The notes beneath the pieces are model-generated. The model worked only from the letters and a program-made list of their open reading frames with translations. It was not told where the DNA came from and made no database searches. From positions 4,456,211-4,520,210 of the forward strand of contig CAXIPT010000004.1 of NCBI GenBank assembly GCA_964030475.1: a stretch of 64,000 bases of DNA. Direction: 5' to 3'. Below, in pieces: positions 9,717 through 20,763 of this stretch. The DNA comes from Tethya wilhelma (taxonomy: Eukaryota; Porifera; Demospongiae; Tethyida; Tethyidae). The translations under genes and the position numbers were made by a program. How positions within the stretch are numbered: the first letter of the stretch is position 1; every line of letters begins with the position of its first letter.

Positions 9717-11835
9717 GGTATCTTCCCTCGGGATCAACTCCCTCGAGATCAATTCTCACCAAATCAACTCCACAAAATGAATTCTCATGAAATCAACTTT
9801 GCACGAAATCGACTCCCACGAACCATAATTAAAAAATCAAAGTAATCAGCTCCTTTTCTTTTTCTGTCAGATCTTTTTTGTGTATTATTGCATAGAGCTT
9901 TGTTCAATTCCTACAATGTGCACTTCAACCCTTGAACCTGTCAAACGAATCACTGACTGTGTGTGACCTTTACTCAAGACCTGTCACTGGAAAGTGTATA
10001 AAAAGAGACACAAGCTACCATATTCCACAACTTCTGGACTCCAAGCAACTATTGTGGCAGCAGTGATGGCAGAGTTTGTAAGAAGTCATCGAGGTGGAAT
10101 GGCACTGCATTATGAAGGACAAAAGTATTTTAAGATCAGAGAAGGAAGCAATGGACTTGTAGGTGTTCAGAGCACAAGAGTGGAGCAACCTCTGAGGGGT
10201 CATCAGTTGTGCTTCAACAAGAGCACAACTATCCTACAAATCAAGAGATGCTTGCAGTTGAGAGAGCAATCTCTAGCATGAGAAAGAGAAGAGACAACGA
10301 CTGTACCCAGGATATATGATGAAGCTATGCAGGTACGTAAAGAATTATTTGAGTGTTCTTTTAACTCAATGGCTGTGTTATTTTCTTGCAGGATTTGGTA
10401 TCTCTTTCCAATAGCCAGGATGTTGCTTCTCAGATGCCAAGTTTTAATAGCCTCAAGACCAGCCTTTACAGATCCAGAAGAGCACGCCCTTCTACAGACC
10501 CGTGCTGATCTAGACCTCTCAGGAGAGTGGTGCAAGACGCTAAATGGAGAAGACTTCTTGCTTGTAGATGAAGGATCTGCTGACAGAATCATAATCTTTG
10601 GCACCCTTAGCCGTTTGGCTGAAGCAGACATGTTGTTTGTAGATGGCACTACTCCTGCTATTTTCTATCAGCTCTTCACAATCCATGTTATATTACACAA
10701 CCAGGTATATTTAAATAGAAATTGTTGTACTTACATATAATTATGTTTTTCGAATTCTCTGCAGGTGTTTCCCATCATGTATGCTCTTCTTCCTAATAAG
10801 CAAAGGCAGTCCTACAATCGAGCTTTCTCCTTCCTGAAAGATACTGCAATGACTCATGGTTTGAGTCTGGATCCTGCCATTATCCTGAACTTGAAGCAGT
10901 CACTCTGAACTTCAACACCATGGGTGCTACTATCATTTTAAACAGGCCATCTGGAGAAAAGCACAAGCACTTGGACTTGCTGCAAACTACATGGATCCTC
11001 AGGACCCAATTTGAAAAAATTCATGAAAAAGATGACTGCAATCTGCTTCTGCCCTCCTCCATTCATGAGAACAGCCTGGACAGGTGTTAATCAAGAAGCC
11101 CCGCAGATTTTCCGAGTAGATGAATTGGTACTTGGGTATATGGAAACTACCAGGTCTGACTGTGGAACTACTGCAAGATTCAAGCTCATAGATGTTTGGG
11201 TGTGCCTTACCTACCAGCCTCGAATGCCACCCTTCTACATGATTGTTGGTGTGTGGACCTTCAACGTTGAAGTGATAAAGAAGGAAGAATCAGTGACCAA
11301 GATGAAGATACAGCAGACAGAATCTGGAGTATCACAGGCTCCTAGAAGAAAAAAGTTAAAGGCGCAGTCGCACAGGCCCGGAAGCTCTAGCTCTTACGTG
11401 ACATAATGAAACCTAATTATGCACGTAATTCCTGCGCGCAGAATATAGAGCAGTGCTAGTATGTGTCTCCACAGTCTTCAAATACTCTCAACGTTCACGA
11501 AAAGCTCTAGTGTTACTCTTCGCTAGTTTTCTAGCTTACCTAGCTACTTTTTTTCCCTAACTGTACCGGTTTTCAATGCTAAATCTACGCGTTCTCGATC
11601 ACAAACACGTGGACAAATAATATGCGATTCTCTGTAACTGTTACATTCCGATGACGTATTTCAACCAATCAGATTGAGTTTTAGATTTTTGTGCCCGGAA
11701 TTAAAAAAAAATGGCGCCGTAATTACTTTCGCGCGACTGCGCCTTTAATTGCAGAGCCTTTTTCAGAGACTTGAACACGGATCAGTTTCTTTGGATAAAT
11801 ATTTAAATGCTCTTAAATACCACACAGGCCTTTAA
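9717..11835 (+). pseudogene. MULE transposase pseudogene with FLYWCH domain and subterminal array
   Basis: A subterminal array of 15-16-bp units (GATCAACTCCCTCGA-like, 9730-9832) precedes a FLYWCH domain from ATG 10065: FVRSHRGGMALHYEGQKYF, then a frameshift, CRCSEHKSG and EGSSVVLQQEHNYP. An intron (about 10331-10391) has a GTACGT donor and TTCTTGCAG acceptor. The MULE core follows: LYRSRRARPSTDP, a frameshift near 10503, DLDLSGEWCKTLNGEDF, MLFVDGTTPAIFYQLFTIH, a second intron (10704-10764) and VFPIMYALLPNK. Further frameshifts precede HHGCYYHFKQAIWRKAQALG. The C-terminal end SLFQRLEHGSVSLDKYLNAL lies at about 11755-11820, beyond the inserted TTAA MITE. At least five frame breaks show it is dead, although its introns remain recognisable. 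Confidence 0.8.
11356..11748. mobile_element. TTAA-flanked (piggyBac-type) MITE nested in the MULE
   Basis: Element 11360-11744 (385 bp) has inverted ends AGGCGCAGTCGC and GCGACTGCGCCT. TTAA is present at 11356-11359 and 11745-11748, the signature of piggyBac-superfamily insertion. MULE coding sequence is interrupted here and resumes after 11748, so this insertion is younger than the MULE copy. Confidence 0.85.
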
Positions 11836-12702
11836 CATAAAAGTACATGTGTTAGCTAGGTGTGCATTAAATAAATATGCACAGAATTATATACTACATC
11901 ATTCAAGCATGATCAACGCCATCACTTGTCTAGCCATAGCCATCCAGAACATCCCTGACTACGAGATAAGCTGGATGGATATCACTCTCAATGCAGCCAC
12001 TCTTCCCATTCCTTCCCAGCGAAAGTGATGGTATCATTTTACAGGAGCGAGCTACAGTATATACTAGGAAAATGCATGACATTGATTAGGGCGAGCCTGA
12101 GCAACACCATGACTTGCAATACAATATTTCATGTGTCTTAGGTTAATGCATGGGTATTTGTCAAGAGCATTGCAGTTTGCCCAAGTTGTCAACAGTCATA
12201 CATTTCCAACCTAGCCTCACAAACCAGGCCCTCTCTGCTATGCTTAGCCCTAGGATCACTGGAGTTGTAGCCTTGCCACCAGTGTGTTTTCGGTTTCGTA
12301 ACGTTTTGCCTACAATCATTTCGCCTACGTAGTGTGTGAATTTTCTAATCAATTTATCAGTAATAGACTATATGCTGCAAATAATTTGTAAACTAGCTTG
12401 CCAGGCATCTTCCTATTAAACATAACACTTTCAATGCTAGGCTAAGCCAACTGATGTTCATTGGCAAATTATGTGTTTCACTTAATGAAGCAAAACATCT
12501 CTACTATGACTATATTCATATATCCACAGGTTGAGCATAAATGAAACTTACAAAACGCTGAGTAGCTAGCAGTGTAGATCAGTCAACAAACCACACAAAC
12601 ACTCAAATTATATCAGCGCTGCCACGTGGACGATCACATACACGTAGTCTACAAGCTGTAGGTCAGAGTCCTTGATTATTGAGCATACTACAACGAAAAA
12701 AA
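11836..12702. other. No recognisable gene
   Basis: Short frames only. A partial match to the mini-hairpin arm (CTAGCCTCACAAACCAG) lies near 12209-12226. The 3' end of the MULE could not be located. Confidence 0.4.
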
Positions 12703-12958
12703 AGCCGACCTACTCACAAATCTTTGATTGGTGAGACCGAGAATGCCACTCTTCCATAGCTTTTTGTTCGTCTCCTTTGGAAATAACTTGAGCATGCTTT
12801 TCATGTCGTCCAATCCCCTTTGAATGTAATTCATTGAACAAAACATCAAGAGTGCATTGCAGCTTTCTAAATCTGGCGTCTTTTTTGTCAAGGAAGTTAG
12901 GAGCGTGGCCATTGACCTCTCATATGCCGTAGAACAACACATAAAAAAGTTGATGGTG
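12703..12958 (-). CDS. Unidentified coding exon, split by a hAT-like insertion
   Basis: The minus strand is open from the insertion point (about 12958) to LGLTNQRF, which ends at a good GTGAGT donor (about 12716). It includes KKTPDLESCNALLMFCSMNY and LFPKETNKKLWKSGILGL. The reading frame continues upstream across the insertion site at 13903 (EPDIP), so the element at 12964-13897 split this exon. The tail faintly resembles the region before the DUF3504/Crypton-like domain, but I would not name it on that basis. Confidence 0.35.
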
Positions 12959-13063
12959 GGTATCAGTGGCGGATCTAGGATTTTCATAAGGGGGGTTCTA
13001 AAAATAGTATGTGTGCGAAGAGCGCAAAAAATTTTGCTGTAGCCACGCCCACTTTTCGTAATT

Positions 13064-13405
13064 TTACGTAATATAGCCCCACCCATTTTCACTTGCATGA
13101 ACTTCGCACTTTACTGTTAGATCATCATATATGAAATTGATGGAAGTTGTTTCCTCTCTAGCTCTTTTCCTCATGCTCCCAATGGCAAGTTGAGTTGATG
13201 TCTGTGCAAAGTTAGGTGGGTGGTCATGTTCTTTCCTGATGACAACACTGCTTCCTTCAGATGTAGCTCTTGCTGGACACCCTTCTTTGTGTGATTGGCA
13301 TCTCCAGAAAGTAAGGCCACTTGCACTGGCTCTGATCTTGGTATAGATGTATCCTTCAAAGTGCAGACTCTTTCCTCCATGATTGGTGTCAATAAATTGG
13401 GCCAT
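13064..13405 (-). CDS. FLYWCH zinc-finger exon of MULE origin
   Basis: The 113-residue frame starts MAQFIDTNHGGKSLHFEGYI and continues to WRCQSHKEGC and IRKEHDHPPN. This gives the FLYWCH pattern: GG..L...GY.Y, WRC, a second Cys, and HxH near residues 60-62. It then reads GSMRKRAREETT, which is also found in the MULE at 10.3 kb. FLYWCH domains bind DNA and commonly precede MULE transposase cores. No MULE core follows here, so only the DNA-binding module was retained. Whether it is expressed cannot be told from sequence. Confidence 0.65.
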   Translation of the reverse strand: MAQFIDTNHGGKSLHFEGYIYTKIRASASGLTFWRCQSHKEGCPARATSEGSSVVIRKEHDHPPNFAQTSTQLAIGSMRKRAREETTSINFIYDDLTVKCEVHASENGWGYIT

Positions 13406-13539
13406 TTCAGCAGGAGATATTTATGCATTGTGAGAAAAATATCAGGCTTTTATAGAGAAAGTGAGTCTGACCTATCATCAATGCCTGTCCATTGCCTGTC
13501 AAGCCAATGATGTCACCACTCTGATGTAAATTAAGGGTC

Positions 13540-13712
13540 AATGTCACTACTCTGATGTAAAGCAGTTGATCTGAGGTGACTCAACATTAAAGTTGATTTG
13601 GTAAGAGTTGATTTAGTGAAAAGTTGATGTAGAAAGAATTGATCTAGTGGAAAGTTGTACTCGTAGGAGTTGATCACGTGGGAGTTGATCTCGCGAAAAT
13701 TGATCTCGTGTG
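13540..13712 (-). repeat. MULE subterminal array of about ten 15-16-bp units
   Basis: Units follow GTTGATCTCGTGGGA with variation (GTTGATTTAGTGAAA, GTTGATCACGTGGGA, and others). Read on the minus strand they precede the FLYWCH exon in the same orientation and spacing class as the array at 9730-9832 precedes the other FLYWCH domain. Confidence 0.75.
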
Positions 13713-13902
13713 CTGCGCCCTTTTGGAACAATAGCGTTCTGTTTGAGCGCTAGTCAGTGAAGCAACAGCTAGCTAGCTATCTAGAATCGCAGCTGAGTTA
13801 GCTGCTAAATATTGCATGTAACTAGTCAGTTATATGATATTTTCAAGCCAAAGGGGGTTTCAATTGAAACTTCTGAAACCCCCTGGATCCGCCACTGGGT
13901 AT

Positions 13903-14835
13903 GTCAGGCTCACCCCAATAATAAAATTTTAGGTAGCAAATTTTCCTGTACTAGCAGCATTGAAAAAGTTCCTACCACAGAAACAGCTACTTACCCATGA
14001 AGTTGCTGTATAAGGATGAAAAACTCAAGAGTGAGACCATTGACATTCTCCCTCAATAGATCATTAATGCCAATCTTACAGGCACAAACCAAGTGAGTGT
14101 AAAATAATATGAATATATAACTATAAACTATACAATGATGTAGTTTATTCTCCATTTAGTCAATTTGGGGGATCAATTCACATGTAAGGTAATCAGTGGG
14201 TGCAAATCTGACATCAAAGAAAGGTCAATGAAACACCTGGTAAGCTTATCTAGTATGGTTACCTATAATAATAATTATGTAGTTAAGAAAAATACATAAT
14301 ATAATCATGACACATCCTTTCTAAAGGTGATTTTCTCTTTCTATGGGAGTGACTTCGGGTAAAATTTCGTACATATATTCTGGGGAACACCTTCACAAGT
14401 AGCTAGGCTCACTGTGCAACTTACAATCAGATGAATACTAGTTGACAAAACAGCAAGGTTTTCAACATTGGAGATGAATTTGTTTTCCATGTATTCAAAG
14501 CACATTTGAAAAACAGCATATACCAACTACTCCAGATAACAAATACAACTGACAATATCACTCATGTTTGCACCCAGCAATGGTTACGTGACACAGCAAA
14601 GATGATCACTAATTCTACAGTGATACCAACCAAAACAGCCGACCCTCTTCACTCACTCCATACAGCTCTCCTTCTGCCTCCCTTGCTGAAGTCTTCGGCC
14701 CCCATGAAATTATTTATTATATGCAAGTCTTGCCCCCCCTGAAATTAAATTATATTATAGGTTTTTAAAATTTGATATTAAAATTTAAAAATTTTGATTT
14801 TGTGGTAAACATATAGACAACAAAAGCATTATACA
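13903..14835. other. No recognisable gene
   Basis: AT-rich sequence with short frames only. A possible coding remnant continuing the split exon lies in the first 40 bp on the minus strand. Confidence 0.4.
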
Positions 14836-15044
14836 TACTGTAAACGTGGAAATATTGGCAGTCATTTAATTTGGCGATTTTGTTCGGGCTACTTCCAACA
14901 AAAATATTGGCAGTTTTAAATTTGCAGTCATCAACTGAACACTTGCAGAATTATATGTATGACGAAATATTGGTGGTGCATTGATTTCCGAGACGATCAC
15001 CAAATCGCCTTTAATGTACCGTCAATATTTCTACATTTACGGTA
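14836..15044. mobile_element. TA-flanked palindromic MITE, copy 1
   Basis: Ends TACTGTAAACGTGGAAATAT and, inverted, TACCGTAAATGTAGAAATAT, with TA at both outer edges. AATATTGGC/GCCAATATT-like motifs recur inside on both strands. The same family is at 45037-45259. Confidence 0.75.
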
Positions 15045-15064
15045 GCTTATAGTCTTAAATCTAC

Positions 15065-15250
15065 ACAGCTATTCTACCTTTTGTATTCCATATATCTTCA
15101 AGATCATTACTTAGTAAAGTATCAGGAGATTCAATGGCAATTTCCACAAGATGTTGAAAGCTGGCTTCGCTAAAGCAGTTCCGTAGTCTAACTTCATCTG
15201 AGAGAAGCTTCTCTCTACGGAGGCAGTAGCAACAGAGCAACAGCTTCCCA
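15065..15250 (-). pseudogene. hAT transposase C-terminal (dimerisation) fragment
   Basis: The minus strand reads ATASVERSFSQMK and, after a frameshift, RNCFSEASFQHLVEIAIESP followed by a D/L-rich tail. This is the hAT dimerisation signature (ERsFS..k..R..l...L..L..i.ieSP). It is unrelated in detail to the intact hAT protein at 21.3 kb and is too short and frameshifted to be functional. Confidence 0.6.
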
Positions 15251-15654
15251 TGTTGAGTCCCTCATGTTGCCCCATAGGAATAATTCTTTACATAGTCTGT
15301 CTCATTACGTTTTTTTTTTTATTTGTTTGTTTCTCATGTTTTCATAATTCTATGTATCACATTTGAGTTTGTGTGTAATTTATAGTAGTTATGTGTACAC
15401 TATCAGCATGTATATGGATGTTTAATACAACATACATATAATCTATGCTATCAGGAGGCTGGAGCTGTAGGCCTAGCTACTATATAATTTACTTGCTTTG
15501 TTCATCATCTTTTTATAATGAAAAGTACATAACAAAGTTGTCTATTCACATTGAAGAGTGGAAGGTTACAGAGATTTTCAGGTCACTGTCACACTGCTGT
15601 TGCAGGCAGGCAACGAATATTCCGATTCCAAATAATGCACACTTGTCTCTCTAA

Positions 15655-15765
15655 AAAAGGGTCGTCAACTTGATATAAGGCAAAAAGTGCTTCTCTGTAT
15701 AGCAGCCATTCATTTCTACACTCATGCAGTATTCATAAGCTACTTGAAAACCAACGCCCATACAT
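15655..15765 (+). repeat. Dispersed repeat R1, 3' fragment
   Basis: Matches the R1 3' region (AAGGCAAAAAGTGCTTCTC, then CATTCATTTCTACACTCATG). It is preceded by GGGTCGTCAACTT, the reverse of the R1 end TTGACGACCC, hinting at inverted ends in this family. Confidence 0.5.
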
Positions 15766-15819
15766 ATGTACATTATGGAGAATTTCGCAGATAAAAACTT
15801 TTCGTGGATGGATCGTGTA

Positions 15820-15882
15820 GAGTCCTAAGCTCGTCGATTATGCTAGATTTAATATTGACTCACTCGCATGCAACTTTCAAAN
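15820..15882 (-). mobile_element. Bel/Pao LTR fragment ending at an N join
   Basis: Starts TGTAGAGTCCTAAGCTCG and is the reverse complement of the LTR end at 5965-6030. It is cut at the N at 15882. Confidence 0.65.
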
Positions 15883-18069
15883 AGCACGTAGCAACGCATC
15901 CTGTTGGCCCATAGCAACAGCTAGCTCCCCTTTACACGTGCGCCCTATGAATACTGTTAAAAACACGTGCCAGCAGTAAACATGGCTGATAACGCTAGGC
16001 TTTGCTGAAGCTTTTCGTTCTTGTTTGAGCTTCATAGCACCTACTGGACCTGAGATACAGTTCAAGGAGTGAACCAACTTTCTTCTGAGCCCTTGACTTT
16101 AAAAGAATGTGATTCTAAAGCAGAAGTTTTCCCAGAGAGCCTGGACTGTTTTACCACTTGTACTTGGACTGGAATATAAAGTAAGGTATACCTTTGTCAG
16201 CTTCTCTTTTTTTCTATGTGTTCTACGAGGGGGTGAATTTCATGCCTAATTAGTTAATTATGATACTGTAAAGCGTACTTGATGCAATCCAACATTTACT
16301 CCTTTGAAAACTGTTTGTTTGGCCTTTAAGCCTTCATAGAGGTAACTTTTGGGTCTCTATCAACTCTTGTATTAACAAAATGTCAAACATTTTCTAACAG
16401 TATGAACTAACAGTACCTTTTGCATGGTTTACAAATTCATTATGCGCATATGATTGTCAAGTGTGCTCATATTTTGCTCTCTCACTTGTTTCTATTCTAG
16501 CAACACACTTATGGGTGTTTCACAGAAGTGACAAAGAGGTAACTAAACTGTATCAAGCCTGGTATGAGTTCCAAGACGGACAGCTAACCCTCTATCCAGC
16601 AACTCAATTCAAAGATTTGAAGTTATAGGTGGCGTGGTGCTCCATAGGTGCCTGCATTTTTGTAGGCACAAATGATCAATGCTGGCAAAGGCTGTTCTTT
16701 TCTCATTCTGTGGTGCTTCTACCATTTGGGCTTCTAGAGCCATTAAAAGTACCTTGTGGTACATACATGAACAGATTTTTTTGTTAATATTCATCATTTT
16801 TAGAATGCTTGACATTTTGTGCAAAAAAAGAGAAGCAAGATTTACATGACTTATATGTGTTGATTTACATGTATGTTTTCCATAAATGCTGAATGTGTGT
16901 CACAGAAAACTTTAGGAAGCACAAAAAATCCCAGTTAGTACGGTGCTTTTTAGTTACTAAATGTAAACCCGTGTGGTTGTTCAATATGCTCAGTTATTTA
17001 GTATTAGCGCAGCTGCTGCGTAGTTGTGCTTATTGTACTGTAGAAGAGCTGTATGCTATGTTTAGAACAGTTTTTGGCTGTATTTGGTGCTAGGAATCCC
17101 AAAGTATATATAGCAACCACTTTATGTGGTAATCAGTTTACGTTGCTAAGTGCTATGAATATTAATTAGGTATACCGTAATGATTTAGCAACTAAATTTC
17201 CAATCAAAACGCCCGTGACTGCATATAGAAGATCAGAGATTGTTATGATACCATCACTCATTACCACTTAAAGTACATGCCACAGCCCAGTACTAGCGCC
17301 TGCCCAAGGCTACCTTATATAATAGTTTTACTACTGTATTTTACGAAATGTGATTTCACTAGTAAGCCGCTCCATCCCACTGCTTTGCAGCGCTCATAAG
17401 CTCCTGATCAAACTCAGCAAAGTGATATCTAGGATTGTGATGTCCACACAGATAGTCATGTGATCTCAAATAATTGCATAATTAAGCATTTTCTTTTTTT
17501 AGGGTTGCCAAGGTGATATTAACCCAATATTTGGGTGATGTGTTAATTAAGTTAATTAATAATTAACGTCCCTAGCGCATAATTAATTAGTGCAAAATTA
17601 ATGAGCTATGACAATTTTCTACACCATCCTTAAAATTGTTTCATTCTATAACTTATTAATTATGCACTAGGGTGGTTAATAAATAATTAATTCAATTAAC
17701 TTGTTCACAAAATATTAATTTGCTATCTACAGCACCAAAAAACTCAATATAAATAACCTTGATTTATGTGCATATTGTCACATGACCATGCACTAAACTC
17801 ATGGTGAAGTTGAAAATCAAAAAGTTGAATCACCATACCAAGTTTTGAATTCAACAATGGTCCCTAAGGGCAGATATTCAATTTTTATCTTGAATTTCTT
17901 ATAATTAACACAGTCATCCCTTAATACACCTGAGATTCCTATCTTGTTTGGCTACTTTTTACGATTATGCCATTTGAATCACTGTCATGTCCTGGACATC
18001 ACTTACAGTTCCCAGCAACTGAAGCAAACGGAAGAGCATGATCATGTAACTCACAGATGACAGATTCAA
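15883..18069. repeat. Large inverted duplication, arm B
   Basis: Reverse complement of 6521-8707. It carries the truncated TIR element, whose intact terminus is at 17365-17403. Sequence to the right continues smoothly past 18069. Confidence 0.85.
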
Positions 18070-18440
18070 TGGGAAAATGTTAAAGTGTTCCATTGTGTTG
18101 GGAATGTAGTATACTGATGGTATACATCTAGCACAGCTCTCATCTGTTGTAACCTTGGCAAAGAAACTATTGTGTTCTCTAACTCTACAACTCTGTTTTG
18201 TGACCTTGCAAGTTGGCTTTGCAGCTCATGTGCCAACTTGTTGTTGCAATTGCTCAACTAGTTCATTTCAATCTTTAAGGGTTGGGTCACGATCTGTTGT
18301 TGAAGCATGCAAATTCAAGTCAGTACCAGAGCTTGTTGGCGTGGCATTTTCTTTGATACCAAAAACAAACAAATTTAACTTACATGTTGATGACTCAGAA
18401 TGGGAAATGCTTCTCAAACTATTTGTGACAGTGACTTAAA
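18070..18440 (-). other. Possible coding remnant, coiled-coil-like
   Basis: Minus-strand frames include NKLAHELQSQLARSQNRVVE, which has heptad-like hydrophobic spacing, and NELVEQLQQQVGT. Stops and frame changes interrupt it. It could be part of a retroelement gag, but I cannot identify it. Confidence 0.3.
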
Positions 18441-18851
18441 TGAGTCAGGAAAGTTGTGCTTGACATCATCAGCCAGTCGAGATAGGACCAGCAACTAACT
18501 CAACTTTCTCGATACCATTTCTTCAACCACTGTGCCTCTCACGATTCAGCCATCTTGTGGTATCCAAGGTGATCAATATAGATGGTAGTTATTCTGATTT
18601 TATCACTGATATGATGTTATGGTTTATTTACCCCGCCCCTACTGATTTGCATATTACTTTAATTCTGATCATTAAATTATACCCCTTGGGATATGACAAC
18701 TTTACTTTCATGTCCATCATGTTCTGTCATAGAAAAATTTAATGATACCTATTACCATGATAAAAAATTATTAGCTAGTAATAAGAATTATTAAAATATA
18801 TTCTTGTTCATAAACCTAGTATATGCAGATTGAAAATATCAAACTTTAATT

Positions 18852-18896
18852 CTGCCAACGTTTCGGTAACAATGCAGTTACCATCATCAGGGCAAA
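18852..18896 (-). ncRNA. Hammerhead ribozyme-like motif of the Penelope-like element
   Basis: Read on the minus strand: 5' TTTGCC, core CTGATGA, stem II GGTAAC-TGCATT-GTTACC (a perfect 6-bp stem), GAAA, a minimal ACGTT segment, then 3' GGCAGA. TTTGCC and GGCAGA can pair as stem I (five Watson-Crick pairs and one G-U). Penelope-like elements are known to encode type I hammerheads with very short stem III in their terminal repeats, so position and orientation fit. Cleavage activity is inferred only. Confidence 0.7.
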
Positions 18897-20691
18897 TAAT
18901 AAGAAAACATGCATGAAATCAACAGTTTTATCAATGTTCAATGTTCACGCATGCTCAGTGGAGGCGTGTGACGTCACCTCTCCAGAGTGGGCCTGGCTCC
19001 TGCTCAAGTTGCAGTTAGCTTCTTGATCGTGATGATGGTGACCAAGGCGGCGCTTGAACTTCTGTTTGAGTTGGAGCCAGACTTGAGAGATCTCTTTGCC
19101 TTCATCTCTGTTCAGTCTAATTCTTGGGTCTGTTGTCCTGATGTAGAGTGCTTCCTTCACAAGTCTTTCCTTGTGATTCTCTTCCACATCCAGTACTTCA
19201 ACATTCTTCCAATCCATTTTATGTCCATCCTTCCAGCTGTGTTCTGCAACAGCTGATCTCTCAAATCGGCCATACTTGCATGCAGCAAAGTGTTCTTTCA
19301 TTCTAGTAGCCATTGGTCTTCCTGTCTCTCCTATATAGCAATCTCCACAGGTACAATTGATCACACCGCTTCTCTGTTCTCTATCGACAGGGTCTTTCAC
19401 TCTGGTCAGGAGTCGGGTGGTGATCTGAAAGCCGCACGTATATTGTAATCCTTCAGGATCCTCCTGACTGCTTCGCTTGTTCCTTGGTAATATGGAACCA
19501 CTGCTGTTGCCAACGGGTGTCTATTAGGTGTCAGCAGCTGCCTGTTCTTTGCTTCATTTACAACGACACTGGGGTAGCCGTTCCCCTTCAGGACCTTCTC
19601 GAGGTGTGATCGCTCACAACTCAGGGAATCTTTGTCACTCGTGATGTCCTTGGCTCTTCTGAATAAGCAGTTTGCGACTCCTCTCTTCACTGACATCGAG
19701 TGGTGTGATTTGAAAGATAGATATTGGTCTGTGTGTGTACTCTTCCTGTACACTGATGTTACCAGTCCTCCATCTTCTTTCCGTCTTACCAAGGCATCCA
19801 GGAATAGTAGTTGGCCATCTTCTTCAACATCAACGGTGAACTGAATTGTCGGATAGAAACTGTTCAGATGCCATCCGTTGTTGCCTTTTTGACAATTGCG
19901 AACACATCATCAACCTATCTCTTCCAACTCCGCAGGGAGTGTGGACAGGTCCTGATGGCTTCTTCTTCCATGTGTTCCATGAAGATGTTTGCTACCACTG
20001 GTGATACTGGTGATCCCATGGCTGCTCATTCTGTTTGTTCATAGAATGTTCCTTGATACAGAAAATATGTTGGTTTGAGGCAGACTTCTACCAGGGAAGT
20101 GACTTGTTCCGGGGTAAGTTTGGTTCGTTCAATTAATGTTTCATCCTCTCTTAACTCGTTTTGTATAACTTGTAGGGCTACTTCTACCGGAACATTTGTG
20201 AAGAGGGACTTGACATCAAAGTTCACCATGATCTCATCCTCCTGAATCTTTTCAGTGAGCAAACGTTCACTTAAATGTTTTGAATTTTGAACAAATGAGG
20301 AGGAGTTTCCAGTCAGAGGAGAGATCAGGGATGTAACATGTTTGGCCAGTTGATATGTTGGGGATCCAATAGCCGAAACTATTGGCTTCAACAGAATGTT
20401 AGGTTTATGAATTTTGGCAGTCCATAGAACCGAGGTGCTCTACAGACCCGTGGTTTCAGTGACTTGGAGTTATGTTATGTTTGCTGACCAGTGACTTTAA
20501 AGTGTCTGTTACCCTCTTTAGAGTCTTGGTAGTGGGATCCTTCTTTAATTTGTTGTATGTTGGTGTATTGAGGATATCTTCCACGTTATCATTGTATATA
20601 TGTTTGCTGTAGCATTTCCCTTGTCAGCCTTCACAATTACTATGTCTGTGGTTTTTTCCTGTACCACTAAACCTATCTCCTAGCAAGATAG
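18852..20691 (-). pseudogene. Penelope-like retroelement (RT plus GIY-YIG), broken
   Basis: Order on the minus strand: DIVIVKADKGNAT (about 20650), YNKLKKDPTTKTLKRV, RT motif VNFDVKSLFTNVPV (about 20210), [18 protein letters not shown] (about 20010), VDDVFAIV (about 19900), FLDALVRRKEDGG, SHHSMSVKRGVANCL, and a GIY-YIG nuclease near 19340 (GVINCTCGDCYIGETGRP). This RT plus GIY-YIG layout is that of Penelope-like elements. Nonsense changes are seen where a Gly precedes AAMGSP (TGA at 20026-20028) and at the residue just before VDD, normally Tyr (TAG at 19915-19917). Frameshifts occur near 19850 and 19400. The 3' end carries a hammerhead-like motif. A second scrap of the N-terminal region is at about 24430-24570. 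Confidence 0.85.
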
Positions 20692-20763
20692 ATGCTGGAA
20701 TGGCTTTTTGATTGATTGAGTGAGGAGGTAATTCTTGTGTCTATAATTATTACAATAATAATA

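Larger units (their letters stand above)
12959..13902. mobile_element. 934-bp hAT-like element carrying a FLYWCH exon
   Basis: Ends are CAGTGGCGGATCTAGG (12964) and inverted CAGTGGCGGATCCAGG (13897), flanked by GGTAT on both sides (12959-12963 and 13898-13902). The 5-bp target duplication and the CAGNGGCG end match the MITE at 1241. Inside are a FLYWCH reading frame and a MULE-type subterminal array, so cargo of one superfamily sits between ends of another. Confidence 0.8.
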
